DNA of 64,000 nucleotides from Juglans regia (Eukaryota > Streptophyta > Magnoliopsida > Fagales > Juglandaceae), in the NCBI RefSeq assembly GCF_001411555.2, contig NC_049907.1, forward strand, positions 7,882,243-7,946,242. Reading direction: 5' to 3'. Shown one piece after another: positions 47,491 to 60,277 of the stretch (the stretch's first letter is position 1; each line of letters opens with the position of its first letter). A program made the translations under genes and the position numbers. The notes beneath the pieces are model-generated. The model saw nothing but the letters and a program-made list of their open reading frames with translations. It searched no databases and had not been told where the DNA came from.

Positions 47491-50029
47491 TATCTTTCAC
47501 AAAAGTTCATTTCTTTGTGTTTTTAGAAAAATATACTTTGTACCATTCAACTACCACGTGTTTTATATTTTGCAACTTAAACAATGTGAAGTAACACATT
47601 ATTTATTTGAAGGGTGCAATGTGTTAGTTATGAAAATCTAGGATACAAAATGTAAAGCACTCCATACAAAATGAAAGATTTAGCGAGTTGTATAGTAATT
47701 ATTGTAAAGAAACAATAAAACATGAAAGACGTTTAAGACATTGTTTGATGGTGGCAAAATAGCAAGGTCAAAGTGGTGGTTCGATGTCAATTGTTGAGAC
47801 AATTTTCAGCCAGCCAAAACCATCACATGATCCTCCTCCATCCTATGCCTATATATAAGGAAAATGACATTGAGGCTGTGTTTGGATGTTAAGCTGAACT
47901 GAACTGAATTTTTTATAAATAATAGTGAGTTGAGATGGTTGAATGAGTTTTATGGAATCTACTTAAGATGTGTTTAGGTGTATTCAGATGTTAAGATGAA
48001 TTTAAATATATTTATGAGAAATTGTAAAATAAATGGGTCTCATCATTAATTTATACCATTCATTTCACATCTTAAAAAGTCAGCCAGTGTCAACTGCTCA
48101 AAAGGGCAAAAATCTTTCCCGTGGGATCTACTTGCAACCAACCGAATTGAGTAAAGTAAGGGCAAAATGGACAAAATCTTACTTTTTTGTTGCAACAATC
48201 ACTTAGACAGTTTAGACGACATCTCTGGCATTTGGCAGGAGTATTAAATCAATCTACAATATAAGCTCACTTAACTCAGTCTCGGACGTAGCTCAAGTTA
48301 TTGTTTGGATAGTAAAAGAGGTCTAAAAGTAAACTGCACTTAGCTCAGTTGAATAACCATGGGGAGATGATGATTTTAGTGGAGGATGCCTCCAATGTTT
48401 AAGTTAGTAACGTTATAAGTGTAATCCTCAAAGAGTCTAAAGTTTTATGGCTTAGACGGGAGTAGTTATAGTTGATAGACTGTAAAAGATTCATTTCCTT
48501 TCCTCAGTCATTTATTACACTCTTCACGTCGGGTCTAATCATCTGTCTGATCAGGCTTCCATCTTCATCCTCTGCGGATCACCCATCTCTTACGAGTCCC
48601 AGCCCACAAGGGAGATTGGAGCATAGCCTTTATCTGTTTGAAATAGATGGTTCTCAAGGCATGCATCTAGACGGCAGGCGGCCATATGCGAACAAATATA
48701 ACAGGGGGTACGCAATCAACCAGTAATTGTACAGCTAGAAATGAAGGTTCCTAATAACCAGGAGTCATTCTCCCGAAACACTTCCTTTTATCTCCAAAAT
48801 TCATATGGGGACTGCAAACAAAAGACTGGCGCATGAAGCTTACGTATCACCCAAGCCGTGCATGAGTTTCACATTTTGCAACGTATTTTGGCCTCCAAGT
48901 GTGACCTTAAATGAGCATTATGATCCTGAGTATTAGACCACTTTCTCCTATTTTGTTAAGGTCTTTTCACTTTCTCCTCTTACATTCTAATTTTATGAAC
49001 ATTTGAAATTATTTTCATGAAAAATTCTATTCTTAAGTCTCATACACACGCCATCTTTTTTATGATTTTTTAAAATTTTTTTATCTTATCAAAATGTGTG
49101 GTGTAGACAAATTCAATTGTTTTAAAAAGAATAAAACCAATTTAAAAAAAAAAAAAATTGTGGTGTGTGGTGTGTTGGAGTTATGAATAGCAACCCCAGG
49201 TTTGGATTCCTCTCCTGAAATAATCTATAGGTAATTGGAAAGACATATTGCCTGCTAATTGCATTAAGCCATGTAACTTGTAAGTGTAAGAAAGGTAGTT
49301 AAATTGCCATCTATTTGTGTTAAGACACTAAAATTTGTGAATGTATATGTAAGAGCCTAGATGAAAAGAAAAAATAAAGTGAACACACAAACAAGAATGT
49401 GATTATTTGACATTGAGAAACAAGATTGAAATTGCAGAGAAAAAACCAATTACTATACCATTTTCCATTTTTTTTTTCCAAAAAAAAAAATCATATAACT
49501 AGCAAGTGCATTTACTCTGGTACATGAGGGGCTACAATTTTGATTCTAGTAAACCATTTCCTAGTCTGTTCCTCTGTATCCCCAAGTTTCTGTTTTTAAG
49601 TCAAATCTGCAGTCAAAAAACAATGGTAAAAAAAGGACAGAAGTGTGCTACACCCATTTTTTTTGTCGTTAGTAATGGTGAATGGACAAAAAAAACATAC
49701 CTCATACACAAAATCAGACGAACCAAAAAGCACTTTTAACGGAACAAAAGCTGTCTTGAGCCTCGACCGTGAGCAACATCGACCACCTACATGTTATCAA
49801 CTTTTTCTTCAAAAATGATCCTTGATGTTACTCTTCAAAATCATTCGTATTCACTTCTCAAAGGTAATGATAATTCTGCATTGGCATACCAGCAAAATGT
49901 CGTCTACATTGATAAACTCCACAGTAGATCCAAAACTGCAAGACTATACATTCTCACTGAAGCACTTGATTCCAATCCATATCAGCCGCTGTCAACTGTT
50001 GAGTATTTCGTGTTGGCTACTTCTCAGAC
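47491..50029. other. Spacer between segment B and the ARID-ELM2 gene
   Basis: AT-rich DNA with a MITE-like copy at 47875-48075. A more mixed-composition stretch at about 48240-48800 has a frame at 48472-48726 that I do not recognise and would not call a gene. The last few hundred bases are probably the 3'UTR and flank of the minus-strand ARID gene. Confidence 0.5.
47875..48075. mobile_element. Second copy of the 39375-39717 MITE-like family
   Basis: Contains TTTATAAATAATAGTGA, ATCTACTTAAGATG and TATTTATGAGAA in the same order as the reverse complement of 39375-39717. Probably truncated. Confidence 0.55.
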
Positions 50030-53000
50030 TTATCTAAAGTTTGTATGTGGCTTTTTTGGGGAATAAAAGATGGAGGTTTGTAACTTGTCTGCTTCATGTC
50101 CACTAACATTAGCCGACAATCCAGATTCTAATTCCTCATCATCACTGTCGATGATATTTGGGGTCAATCTATTCTGGTATCCTCTGCGCTCCAGAAGAAA
50201 GACATTGAAGTAGTAGCTTACCAAATCTGCCCTGCTCCTGGTAGGAAAACACTGGAAATTTTGATCCCAGAAACACCTCTGTAGAGTTGGACGATTCGAA
50301 TCCAGTATGGCCTTAAATTTCTGTTGTTCTTCCTCTGTCCACAAAAGTTGAACTTCCTCGCCCATTTTATGGAATTCCCATTGATAGTAAGCTAAGCCTA
50401 ATTCCCGCTTCACTCTCAGCCTTTTCTCAGCAACATGAAACCTGACACATTCAATAGAAGCAGGCACTTCACAGCCGCATGAATCTTGCCTTCCCTTACC
50501 AATTGGATCCCTTTCAATGATATATCTCTGATCCACTTTTTCTAATGGCCAAACTCGGGTGCCCAACCACTTAAGGTCACTTTCAGAAGTCACACCATTC
50601 CAATCCTGCACTTCAGCTTTATAACAAGGCCTCCAAGATTTGCGTTTTGGGACATATTTATCAAGTCCTGAATCTTCTGTAAACGAATCAGAGGTTCCAA
50701 GTAACTGATTGTTGATTCCGTTTTCCACCCCTTCTGTACAAGAAGTTTTGTCCAAGTCACTTTGAGTGGCTGAGGGTGACTCAGAACAAGCTTGTGTCTG
50801 AGACATCATTTTCTCAGAATGACGCTTCTTGCAACGTTTTGATCTCTCTCTAAAATTGTAATTTGAGCCAAATTGATCGTCATACATGCATGGATGCATC
50901 TTCTGAGTTCTCTGGAGATGCAAAACAAAATACTCGTAAAAATATGAGATGGTTACAGTTTTTTGTTGGTTTGAAAAATTGGAAGTATTGCCATATCGAG
51001 ATAAAGCTTAGGAAGTGACCCAAGAGAAGGTATGTAACGTTTGGACATGCATTGTGTGCCAAGAATGCAGGAAAATGCAAGATGAAATCAAGCAGATCCA
51101 TGATATTACACTTCAATAAAAATCAATTTAGATAAAACAATGATTTTTTTTTATAAGTATTTTAGATAAAACAATGATGTACCCAATAAATTTGAAAAAA
51201 AAAACTAGGTGTTGAATGCACTTCTGCTGAAACCGAACAAAATGAACAAAATAAATTATAAATTCTAGATAAGATGAGATAAAAGATTTTTCTGCATTAA
51301 AAAAGAAAAATTATACATATTTTTCTGAATTTCCATGTCCCATGGTATTCTGATTAATAGGAATTCAGACAAAGTAGCAAGTTGAAGATGTAGTTGTACA
51401 TGGCCCTCCCCAAAATTTCCACTGTTAGTTTTTATTGAGAACAAAATTTCTAAAAATATCATTACAAAAGTGATAGTGGATGAATATTATTCCATGAAAT
51501 ACTGTCACAAGAAATTTAAAGAAGGGGCTAAGTTGTGTTTTTTTTATTCTACATGTATATGGTAAATTATAAATTTTTTTATAAGTATTTTAGATAAAAC
51601 AATGATGTACCCAATAAATTTGAAAAAAAAAACTAGGTGTTGAATGCACTTCTGCTGAAACCGAACAAAATGAACAAAATAAATTATAAATTCTAGATAA
51701 GATGAGATAAAAGATTTTTCTGCATTAAAAAAGAAAAATTATACATATTTTTCTGAATTTCCATGTCCCATGGTATTCTGATTAATAGGAATTCAGACAA
51801 AGTAGCAAGAAGATGTAGTTGTACACCCAATAATCCAAATACAATGGCATGCTCCCAGTGGCGGAACTACCCTTAGTGGCTTACTACCTGTATGGCTTAG
51901 TGGGCAGGGGGGGGGGGTTTGTCATGGCCCTCCCAAAATTTTTTTATAATTCAAAATTTCCACTGTTAGTTTTTATTGAGAACAAAATTTCTAAAAATAT
52001 CATTACAAAAGTGATAGTGGATGAATATTATTCCATGAAATACTGTCACAAGAAATTTAAAGAAGGGGCTAAGTTGTGTTTTTTTTATTCTACATGTATA
52101 TGGTAAATTATAAATTTTTTTATAAGTATTTTAGATAAAACAATGATGTACCCAATAAATTTGAAAAAAAAAACTAGGTGTTGAATGCATTTCTGCTGAA
52201 ACCGAACAAAATGAACAAAATAAATTATAAATTCTAGATAAGATGAGATAAAAGATTTTTCTGCATTAAAAAAGAAAAATTATACATATTTTTCTGAATT
52301 TCCATGTCCCATGGTATTCTGATTAATAGGAATTCAGACAAAGTAGCAAGAAGATGTAGTTGTACACCCAATAATCCAAATACAATGGCATGCTCCCAGT
52401 GGCGGAACTACCTTATGGCTTAGTGGGCAGACCCGGGGGTTGTCATGGCCCTCCCACAATTTTTTTATAATTCAAAATTTCCACTGTTAGTTTTTATTGA
52501 GAACAAAATTTCTAAAAATATCATTACAAAAGTGATAGTGGATGAATATTATTCCATGAAATACTGTCACAAGAAATTTAAAGAAGGGGCTAAGTTGTGT
52601 TTTTTTTATTCTACATGTATATGGTAAATTATAAATTTTTTCTTCGAAATGAAAGTTCCCTTCAAAGATATTTTTACGAAGATGTAACTTTTATATGTAG
52701 TTATTTTACAATTTACAGTGGAATTAAACTTAATATTTATCTCTTTTTTTACCAAAAAATTACACGTGCAAGAAATTGGGCCCCCCCAAAAAAATGTATG
52801 GTTCCGCCACTGCATGAACGGAATGAAGTGACTGGTGTAACACACCTTTACATAATAGGAGAGCAAGTGTTACAAGCAACAGAGTGAATAAATAAGAAAA
52901 TTCAGACACCTAATGATTTGGGACGTAAATTTTGAAGGCCAAGGGCATCGTATATGATGCACATAATCCAATAAGGTAAATGATGCAACCCTGGCTGTAT

Positions 53001-54925
53001 TAGTGAACACAATGACACACTAAGTCTGATATGCATAATAGAGGTATCATGAATTCAGTACAACTACTTTTTTATAGGTAAAATTCAGTATAATTACTAA
53101 AAAAATGCCATGCTAGGATGAATGACATATACCTGCCTCGCATATGTGCATATACACATGGAGCTAGAGGAACATTGAAACAAACAGAGACTTATCTCTC
53201 AGAGCATCCTCAAAAATCCATTGAGGATTTAGTTGTTAGAACATAAAATGGCATCACAATGGATTAGCTAAATTCCAAATAATTGAGATTTAACTACAGT
53301 AACTTCCAAAATAATTTCCAAATTTGAAAGTAATTATTCATACATCAAATACATTTTATATCAATTATTTCTCTCTCCCTTTTAAATGACAATTGAAAAA
53401 ATATAATTAGAACATGATTACTAATTAATATATAATATTATGAATAGTAAAATATGATAAAATACAATAAATTTATAATTAAAATATTTTTAAAATATTT
53501 TTAAAATTATTAATTACTAATTACTATATAATGAAAAAATGGCTATTTCAATGTAGAGACTTGTATGAATGGAATAACCAAAAACTAAATTCATCTTATA
53601 TTCATAAAAAATGTACTTTAGCTTTAACTAATCCATTGAGAGTGCTCTAACAAACATTAAAATAAACAGAAACACAAGTATAAAGCTTTAACAAGAATAA
53701 GGAAAAGGAAGATATCAACACATTGCAAGTGTACAATATGCATACGATACAAATTTCTATTCATAGAACACAAGTTGTTCTAGCGTGTACCTGCCATTGG
53801 TCAGCATTCGAATCAACCCGCATTTTCAGAAAGATGGCCTCCCGAGCCAACAAAACCTGCTTCCACATCATTTCCTTACCATGAGACTTCCACTTGGACC
53901 GTTCCGGTAAAGAACCAACGGCAGGATCACAAGGATTCTTTGCCACCCCCATAACCCAGTTGAGCATTCCACACAGGGACTCCCGCTTCCTCTTACCACA
54001 AAAATTCTCTGGGTCCAAAACCACCGCACCATCGTCATCAACGTCGCATCCCTTCCCTGCATCCAACTCAGCTACCAAACTATTTACCACAATATTGAAA
54101 CACAAATTTCCACCACCCTGTTCATTCGCAGCACTCTCACTCGAATCCAAACACGTCTTTTTCTCATCTATAACATCATTCCCGTCCCCATTCAACACTA
54201 TCACCTCTCCTTCTACTTCATTGCAAAAATTGTCACCATCATCAATCCTTCCCACCAAATCCAAAGCTGACAATCCCTCATCACCAATACATTTTTCGCT
54301 TCCATTCGAATCCACCTCCTCAGACGCTGACTCCAGATGCGGGTACTCTTCATCGTTCTTCTTCTTCTTATCCGGAACTTTTGCTGTAATAGCTTTAAGC
54401 CCAGGCTGACAGTCCATGAAATACCCACCAAAACGTCTTCACTCAAACCGCATTCGAAGCCCTTATTTTCGACAGCCCGCTTCAACCATCTCTCTAAAAT
54501 ATCCAGATACTTGACGTAAACTAATTTCACCGGCGCGGAAAGATCCGAACCCAACAACCCGGACTCTTTGGCCACCTGAATCCACAACTCTTTTCCGAAA
54601 CAGCATCGCACCCACCCCTCTCTCTCATAACCCAGAAAAGCTTGAGCAAATTCACGCGTCGCCCATCTTCAAACATCGGAGGTAGAAGCGGAAGAGGGTC
54701 TTCGGCGCAGATCTCCTTGCGGATACCTCGAAGAAAGTATTTGAACTCGCATCGGAGCTTCTCAGGTTCTCGTTCGCCTTCAACACAGGTTCTCGAGGCC
54801 TTCTCAGACCCTTCCAGAGCCTGTTCAAGATCGACCCAGAAGACGTTCTGCTTGAGCTTCTTTCTTGGGGATTTGGCACAATCTAAAGCAGACCCATCAT
54901 GAGCTAGCATCCACCACCCTGCCAT
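50030..54925 (-). CDS. ARID-ELM2/SANT chromatin-associated protein gene, two apparent frameshifts
   Basis: Two minus-strand exons: 53791-54925 (ATG at 54925, MAGWWMLAHDGSALD) and 50030-50911. Donor CAG|GTACAC and acceptor CTCCAG join QWQ to RTQKMHPCMYDD in phase. Exon 1 carries an ARID/BRIGHT DNA-binding domain (LLKLFWVMRERGGCDAVSEK, then ELWIQVAKESGL and VKLVYVKYLDILERWL), then an acidic stretch and a KRKRE basic patch. Exon 2 carries an ELM2-like segment (LGTRVWPLEK, RYIIERDPIGKGRQDSCGC) and a SANT/Myb-like region (LLWTEEEQQKFKAILDSN...). Plant proteins of this build are nuclear and thought to recruit histone-modifying factors. The frame shifts at about 54590 (a four-A tract inside the ARID core) and again at about 54385-54430. 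Either sequence errors or a decaying gene; exon 2 is intact. Confidence 0.85.
51148..52641. repeat. Three-unit tandem repeat (about 430-540 bp per unit)
   Basis: ATAAGTATTTTAGATAAAAC starts the units at 51153, 51581 and 52122, so the periods are 428 and 541 bp. The first unit lacks about 110 bp around CAGTGGCGGAACTACC that units two and three carry. Units two and three are nearly identical, which implies recent duplication. Confidence 0.92.
52400..52814. mobile_element. hAT-like non-autonomous element with CAGTGGCGGAAC ends
   Basis: CAGTGGCGGAACTACC near 52400 is answered by GGTTCCGCCACTG ending near 52813, a 12-bp terminal inverted repeat typical of hAT-type elements. No transposase is encoded. 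A second left end sits at about 51857 in the preceding tandem unit. The expected 8-bp target duplication is not evident. Confidence 0.55.
53201..53648. mobile_element. MITE in the ARID-ELM2 intron
   Basis: About 450 bp, AT-rich, non-coding. It starts AGAGCATCCTCAA and ends with TTGAGAGTGCTCT, which are imperfect inverted repeats of each other; both ends also carry ATCCATTGAG. Confidence 0.7.
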
Positions 54926-55837
54926 TTATTCCGAGTTCAGACCTTAAAAACCCAAGTCACTCTCTTCTTAATCTGTTGTAGTTTTGAAAAATAAAATCAC
55001 GCAAGTAAAAGGGACGCAAACATAACACAGCCAACTAAAAAAATATGCATCAAATTTAAAAATAAAAATAAGAGCCGATGTAAAAGGCTAAGAACGTGTA
55101 ACCCATGAAGAAAGAAAAACAAAAAAAGTACCAATCATCCACCCGGGTCATGCTTGGAACCGGGTTTTTGGCGGGAAAATATCCACACTAGCTATCGCTT
55201 TGAAAGCTGAGAGCTAGTTCGGAACCCAACTCATGTCCCCACGCTTTCTTTCCCTTAATTGCAGATATTCGTGCGTGCATGCGTGACGGAGAGAGAGGAG
55301 GGGGTGCTAAAATTCAAGTTTTGCACAGATATGGACCCTCGTCTTCAAAATCCCTAAAAAACTATCGTCATTGGAGTAAAAGAGAGGACCCAAAGAAAAA
55401 AAAAACGTACCAGTACATTCCTCGGTAAAGCTTTGGCCTAGGGGGCCGTGGTGTGGGGTTTCCAATTCAGCGGACCCGATGCCTTGTTATTCTTTCCATT
55501 TTGTTTGTCTTTTGTTTTTATTGCCCACGGGGTGTTTGTAAAAAATACAAACAAAAGAGAAGACCTTCTACTAGGGTTTTGTTAAAAAATTATGGGACAA
55601 CATCCTCTTATTTATAGAGGCATGGCCATGTGACCATGGTTGATTATTAACTACGTGGTTGAGTTAAGAGCATGGGTAATTGCACTATTTACTGTTGTTG
55701 TGGGAAGCTCAACGGGTCCCGCACATGAGTTCTCTCCATTAATGCTCCCATTTCAAGAGCCAATCATAGACCATCAATATAATTTCATGTACATATATAT
55801 ATAATTATATTTATTTATTTATTTTTTATTTTTTTTG
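54926..55837. other. Upstream region of the ARID-ELM2 gene
   Basis: Promoter/5'UTR side of the minus-strand gene, with the E2F-like site. No coding region seen. Confidence 0.55.
55171..55178 (-). promoter_or_regulatory. E2F-type site upstream of the ARID-ELM2 gene
   Basis: TTTTTGGCGGGAAAAT on the plus strand includes GCGGGAAA, the complement of the plant E2F consensus TTTCCCGC. It lies about 246 bp upstream of the ATG at 54925. Confidence 0.5.
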
Positions 55838-56654
55838 AAAGCAAGTTTTCATTAAACGATAAAAGTGCATACATAATAGTCTTAAGAAACTGGAAATTAT
55901 AAAATACAAATACAAACTAATTAGGAGGATCCTTTCCACTGTGAAATTGGAGCAGTGACGGAGGAATTTGGATTAGTGGGATACTGCCAAAGGCTTGCAC
56001 TTCTGCTGCCCATTGCGCTAGATTATGCGCACATCGATTTTGGGATTGATGAATCTTCCTAACCTTCCAATCTTTGAATGACTCAAGCTTATATTTGATG
56101 TCGTTGATAAGAGGGCTCATGGTCCAATCTTGTATTTCTGATGCATCGGAGATTGCTTGAATAGTGACTTTGGAATCACCTTCCAAGATTATTTTTTCTA
56201 ACTGCAACTTTTCTGCTTCCTTTACGGCCATTAAAGCTGCTGATGCTTCTCCAACATTTGAACTAACCTTGCTTATTAGATCAGTTTTTGCAAAAATCAG
56301 CTCACCATTTTCTGCCCAACAGAGTGCAGCAAGGATAGAACCTTCATTTCTTGTGGCAACATCAAAATTGATGAGTTGATAACCTGCTGGTTGTCTTACT
56401 TCATTTTCCTCAATCTGATGTTCACGTTCTGACCATGCTCTAAGATGATGTTGAAAGGTTTTAAGAACAATATCCATATATTCAGAGACTGAGGAGGAGA
56501 CCTTTTCATGTTCTAACTTGTTTCTTATGAACCAAAGTTGATCCATTGCGACAGAGGCAAAAATCTGGAATTCATGTTCCTCTTCGGCAGGAATTTTTAG
56601 GCTAGACACAGGATTAATAATTGTACTAATCCAGTTGGAAATCGGTTTATTCAT
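55838..56654 (-). pseudogene. LINE 3' part with RNase H domain
   Basis: The minus-strand frame 56654-55917 encodes a reverse-transcriptase-like RNase H (RVT_3 type): INFDVATRNEGSILAALCW at the first Asp, then GEASAALMAVKEAEKLQ with the Glu, ILEGDSKVTIQAI with the second Asp, and NRCAHNLAQWA. This is the domain found at the C-terminus of many plant LINE ORF2s or in genes derived from them. Downstream, an A-rich tail (T-rich on the plus strand near 55810-55838) supports a retrotransposed 3' end. The frame is open for 245 codons. Confidence 0.75.
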
Positions 56655-57561
56655 GACTTGGTATGGTGTCGTTTGTAATTATAATTTTTTTATTTAATTA
56701 TTATAATTTTTTTTAAAATTTTTATATAAAATAAAATAAACCATAAAATCGAAGCACCGATTGAAAATGACTAAGTCTATTGATTCGATTAGAGGGAATT
56801 TAGAATTTTAGTTTTCTTCATTTTATATTTTTTAATATCATTTTATTTTAAATATATATTTTTATAATAAGTCACGTAGCACCACATTATAATACAACGT
56901 CAATAAAGTAAAGTGAATGACATAAATTAAGAAGTATAGTAACATTACTCTTTTAAATTTTTTCACATTGAATCGAGCTGATAACACACTATCGTCTTTT
57001 CTTATATTTTTTTATATACTATATATGTATATTATGCATATTATAAAGATGATAATATGCATATGTAATTTATATTATTTTGACTAAATGGTTGGTAAGT
57101 AATTGTTATTCCATAAATTTCTTTTTATATACTTTGCATTTTCGTGGTTGGATATGTAATTTTTTTATTTAATTTTTTTTTTTAGAACCTTTAGGTATGT
57201 TGTTTTTTTTTTTTTTTGTTATATGCGCCTTATTTTGGGCTAAAATAATATTTTTGGCTCTAAGAGAAATTTTATATAGAAGTCTTATACCATAGATTTC
57301 CACCTAATTAACATGTGATTTTTTATTTTTACGCTTCTATCTTAATGTTTAAAAATGCACATTTAAATAAAAAGGCAAAAATAACAAATCAAGTGTTGGT
57401 TAGATAGGTGCGTGCGGTTTAAGACTTCTTTGTAGCATTTCTCTCGACTCTGAATACTGATTGAGTAATTTCAATCAGTCATTGAGATTGATTTTTATTG
57501 AACTCAAGTTGACGGGGGAGAGACTTGGTATTTGTGGTTGTAAATGAATAAGATTACTCAA
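56655..57561. other. AT-rich gap between the two LINE pieces
   Basis: Strongly AT-rich, with T-tracts near 57175-57220. No coding seen. It occupies the place where the zinc-binding part of ORF2 would be expected if the flanking pieces belong to one element. Confidence 0.6.
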
Positions 57562-58184
57562 TCAACCGCTTAAGATAAGATCGATTAAATTTGAATTCGA
57601 TTTGATTTGTTTATTAAATGAGTGGTCCGTAAACACAAATAAAACTTGATTATTAAATACAACTTGCACAAAACTTAATATTATATCTGGATAGGTATGC
57701 CACCATTGTTTTACAGAGTTTTTACCAATTCTATTACCATCCCAAACAGGTTGATCAACTTGCAAGAATGAAGATGCATAAGCAAAAGGCTCTAGACTTG
57801 CTTGTAACCCACTATCTTCCCAAATATTAATTGATTCGCCACTCCGAACTTGCCATTTACAACCCTTAATAAAGACATCTTTGGCGGCAAAAATATTCCC
57901 CGACACATAAGAAGGATTACACCCAATTTGTGACTCGAAAAAAGTTGAATGTGAAAAATATTTGAACTTAAAATCCTTGAACAACAGAAAATCGGGATTA
58001 TTAAATAGTCTCCACCCTTGTTTAGCAAGCAAAGACAAGTTAAAAATCTCCAAGTTACGAAAACCAATCCTCCGTGCATTTTAGACTCACATTTTAGATA
58101 AACTAACCCAATGTATTTTATGCTCAGATTCAGGTTGTCCCTACCAAATCTTGCAAACATACCCTCCAAATCTTTCAATAACAT
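57562..58184 (-). pseudogene. LINE ORF2 fragment, region after the RT domain
   Basis: Two overlapping minus-strand frames together give the sequence common after plant LINE RT: SESKMHGGLGF-type start (about 58090), FNLSLLAKQGWRLFNNP, FFESQIGCNPSYVSGNIFAAKD, WQVRSGESINIWED. A frame change near 58045 separates the parts. Truncated at both ends. Confidence 0.75.
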
Positions 58185-60189
58185 ACTATATACTTAGGTC
58201 AATTACTCTACTTAAGAGAAACCATTATGGTCCTCTCCTTCAACAAATAATGAAAGAGTAATTCTCGGTTTTGTTACTTGCCATTCCTAAATGTAGTTGA
58301 ATCAAAGTAAGTGTTTTAAGTTTAAGCATTGTTCAGATGGGTCTATTGAGAGAAATAAGGCCTGACTCGTTGCCAAGATCAGCTTTACTCAACAGTAGAC
58401 CAAAAAATGGATTAATATCTTTTACAACTTCTATCAGCTTAAAATTCAAATGGTAATTCTAAATTCTAATGATGTGGTCTCGACTTGAAATAAATAACAT
58501 TAAACAAAACTAATGATGTTAAAGCTAAGCATATCATGTTAACTCTAGAACATAACAAGAATCATATATTATTAGAATTGATCGTATATACCCACGAAAA
58601 TAGTTTTCAAAGGATTATTACTAGTAGCTTGATCTTAACTACTAGTAAGGTATTTTAATTGTGTGGAATATAATTAGCACTCCAATAAAAGTAAAAAGAA
58701 CACAAATCCTAGAGTTTTTTATTCAATAATCTTTTTTTATTGGCATGGTTGTCCGATGGCTCTCGGCAAGAAGTTTCTCGCAACTATTTCAGTAAAAAAT
58801 TGTTCGCACTTAAGAATAATTATTTGTCTATTGAATTAAAATAAAAAGATATAAAATTACACTATTTTTTTAATATTATACCGCTCTGCTATTAAGGGAT
58901 ATTAACAGAGATGAATAATGATCATATCTAGTGAGATGATAGTATGAAGTGGTATCTTTTTTAACAATAAATTTAAGTTTAACCATAATATCATGATGGT
59001 TATAGGTTTAACAAATCAACAATCAACAATCAATAAAAAGCCCACTTCTAAGGAAATATTTTAATATATCACAGATTTTTTATTTTTTTATATTTTTGAT
59101 AGGAATATATCACAGATTTGAAGTAAGATAAGGGCTACTCTGAGCCAGCTCATGTTTACCGCTTTTGTGTTTTGTGTTTTTTTTTTTTTCATTTTCTTTT
59201 CACAAATTTTTTAATATATTTAAATACTTTAAAAAATAAAAAAAAATTAATATACTTAAAATCACTTCCTTAATCACTAAGTGAAAAAAAAAATAAAAAT
59301 TTACCGAGCGGTCAAATGAGCAGTACAAGTGGGAGGGTAAAATAGTATTTTCCATAAGTTTTTATATATCTATAGGAACAAGTGTTACTTTTTGGTCTAT
59401 TTGAGCCTTAGTTTAGACCTACGGATCATAGAATAGGAATAAAATTCTCATTTTCCTTAAATACTTCAATAGATCGATCATAAATGTCTAATGGGCCTGA
59501 TTGTCATTATGATTTATGTCTATGAAAAGGTCGGCACGGGGTTTAGAATGAAAGTTTTTGAAATCTGAGAGAGGTATATGTACTAACATGCAAGACGTCT
59601 TTGGGGTAAAAGTATAAAAGTGAAAACCTTTAAGGAGCATTTTGTAAAAACAGGGACTTTTGGGAAGGGAGCCAAGAGACCATAATGAGTAATGTTACAT
59701 ACAGTCATAGAGTGTGTAAATATTGTACAATTATTTTAAAAAATAGTAAAGTTTACTATTAAAAAAATAATTTTTTTATGTGAATTCCGTATTTACTTAC
59801 TTTTTTTAAAGAGATTATGCAGTACTTGCATATTCTACGATTGTAAATATCATTTCTCATAAATAAATAAATAGTTAAAAAATAATTTAAGAAAACCAAA
59901 GAGAGAAGGGAAATGCTATTCCCACCAGTCTACCGATTTTTTTTTATTATTTTTTTTAATGCTTAAGAAATTATTTTCTAATGAGTATATGAATTTTTTT
60001 AAATATTTAAAAGAGTTTTTAAAATGTTAAAAAAAATACAATTTATACTTATTGGTACGATACAAGCGTAGAATTGCCATTGTCCAAGAGAGAAACCAGA
60101 AGCTCATTCCAGTTTCTTATTTTCTTTAAAAAAGCGCAACTGAATTATTTAATTGAAGCACATTTTATTTTTGGATTCTGATTTTTTTA
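58185..60189. other. AT-rich spacer, nothing recognised
   Basis: No convincing reading frame, RNA gene or repeat structure beyond short A/T tracts. Confidence 0.6.
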
Positions 60190-60241
60190 TTTAAAAAAGA
60201 AAATTAATTTTTAGATACTCTTGCAAAAGCGTGCGCGCCCG

Positions 60242-60245
<4 letters not shown>

Positions 60246-60271
<26 letters not shown>
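60246..60271. repeat. (AT)n microsatellite next to a (GC)n-like tract
   Basis: GCGTGCGCGCCCGCGCGC followed by a run of about 13 AT units, at the left limit of the viral integrant. Confidence 0.9.

Positions 60272-60274
<3 letters not shown>

Positions 60275-60277
<3 letters not shown>

Larger units (their letters stand above)
50912..53790 (-). other. 2.9-kb intron of the ARID-ELM2 gene, repeat-rich
   Basis: Contains a three-unit tandem repeat (51148-52641), a hAT-like inverted-repeat sequence (about 52400-52814) and a MITE (53201-53648). No exon recognised. Confidence 0.75.

Noticed and set aside
48472..48726. 84-codon frame in the spacer
   Set aside because: No recognisable domain, no splice context and no support beyond being open.
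53894..54409. 171-codon plus-strand Ser/Pro-rich frame
   Set aside because: It is the complement of the acidic ARID-ELM2 exon 1; GAA/GAT codons read backwards give Ser/Phe-rich frames.
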